NCBI GenBank assembly: GCA_964477295.1 | Contig: CAYZEZ010000093.1 | Location: 1-15,845, forward strand | Direction: 5' to 3' | Length of the DNA stretch: 15,845 nucleotides | From: CAYZEZ01 sp964477295 | GTDB lineage: Bacteria; Bacteroidota; Bacteroidia; Bacteroidales; SM23-62 | Shown: positions 15,688 to 15,845 of the stretch, piece after piece | Layout: every line of letters begins with the position of its first letter | Numbering within the stretch: the stretch's first letter is position 1 | Position numbers and translations under genes: made by a program | The notes under the pieces: model-generated | What the model was told of the DNA's origin: nothing | Seen by the model: only the letters and a program-made list of their open reading frames with translations | The model's database searches: none

Positions 15688-15845
15688 GACATTCTCAAGG
15701 GTACTAACCAGGAAATCCCAGAACATCTTCACAGTACCAATGTGTACCTTTTCATCCGGTGAGTGAGGAAAGCGGATAGTTGGTCCGAAGGAGATCATAT
15801 CCAGTCCCTTATATACATCACCAATGATACCACACTCGAGTCCGG
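15682..15845 (-). CDS. pepD: C-terminal fragment of cytosolic aminoacyl-histidine dipeptidase (PepD, peptidase M20C), 5' part outside window
   Basis: Reverse-strand translation gives the last 54 residues of an M20 metallopeptidase, ending at the TAA complementary to 15682-15684. The stretches GLECGIIGDVYKGLDMISF and FGPTIRFPHSPDEKV closely match the C-terminus of PepD (E. coli: GLECG...MDMVSFGPTIKFPHSPDEKV). The histidine in FPHSPDE is the family's last metal ligand. The enzyme hydrolyses Xaa-His and a broad range of other dipeptides in the cytosol using zinc or a similar metal. The gene runs off the right edge and is convergent with metF, with a 75-nt gap taken up by a palindrome. The identification rests on a short but highly conserved region. 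Confidence 0.88.
   Translation of the reverse strand, partial: GLECGIIGDVYKGLDMISFGPTIRFPHSPDEKVHIGTVKMFWDFLVSTLENVK

Overview
The window looks like a chromosomal segment from a member of the Bacteroidota, probably a Bacteroidales- or Marinilabiliales-like lineage. The evidence is a gliding-motility/type IX secretion C-terminal sorting domain, a Reg_prop/Y_Y_Y propeller sensor, Bacteroidota-type -7 boxes (TAnnTTTG), and AT-rich leaders without strong Shine-Dalgarno sequences. All genes lie on the + strand except one partial gene at the right edge. No gap between genes exceeds 300 bases. I see no transposase, phage gene, CRISPR array, tRNA or rRNA.

Layout. Bases 1-986 hold the 3' end of a secreted multidomain protein with FnIII-like units and a type-B T9SS sorting domain. 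Bases 1074-5234 carry a stress/nucleotide block: a bifunctional (p)ppGpp synthetase/hydrolase (Rel), a Fur-family regulator that lacks the usual structural-zinc cysteines, and adenylosuccinate synthetase (purA). Two hairpins at 5238-5297 close this block. Bases 5386-10699 carry an AMP-forming acyl-CoA ligase and, 7 nt downstream, a large membrane sensor with a periplasmic propeller and a cytoplasmic SpoIIE/PP2C phosphatase. Bases 10700-15606 form a methionine unit: a good Bacteroidota promoter, a complete SAM-I (S-box) riboswitch, cobalamin-dependent methionine synthase (metH) and methylenetetrahydrofolate reductase (metF). An 80-nt imperfect palindrome then separates metF from the convergent, truncated pepD.

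How the parts fit. MetF makes 5-methyl-THF, which MetH uses to methylate homocysteine. The methionine becomes SAM, and SAM can bind the riboswitch in the leader, closing a feedback loop. Rel and PurA both touch purine nucleotide pools, since (p)ppGpp is made from GTP/GDP and inhibits purine enzymes in several bacteria. The acyl-CoA ligase and the sensor-phosphatase are probably co-transcribed, but no functional link is shown.

Most of the window is conserved housekeeping sequence and I do not see a convincing new multi-gene system. The parts most worth a second look are the riboswitch leader, where two helices compete with the aptamer, the 94-residue highly charged insert in the periplasmic propeller, the Fur protein without its zinc cysteines, and the two intergenic palindromic elements.
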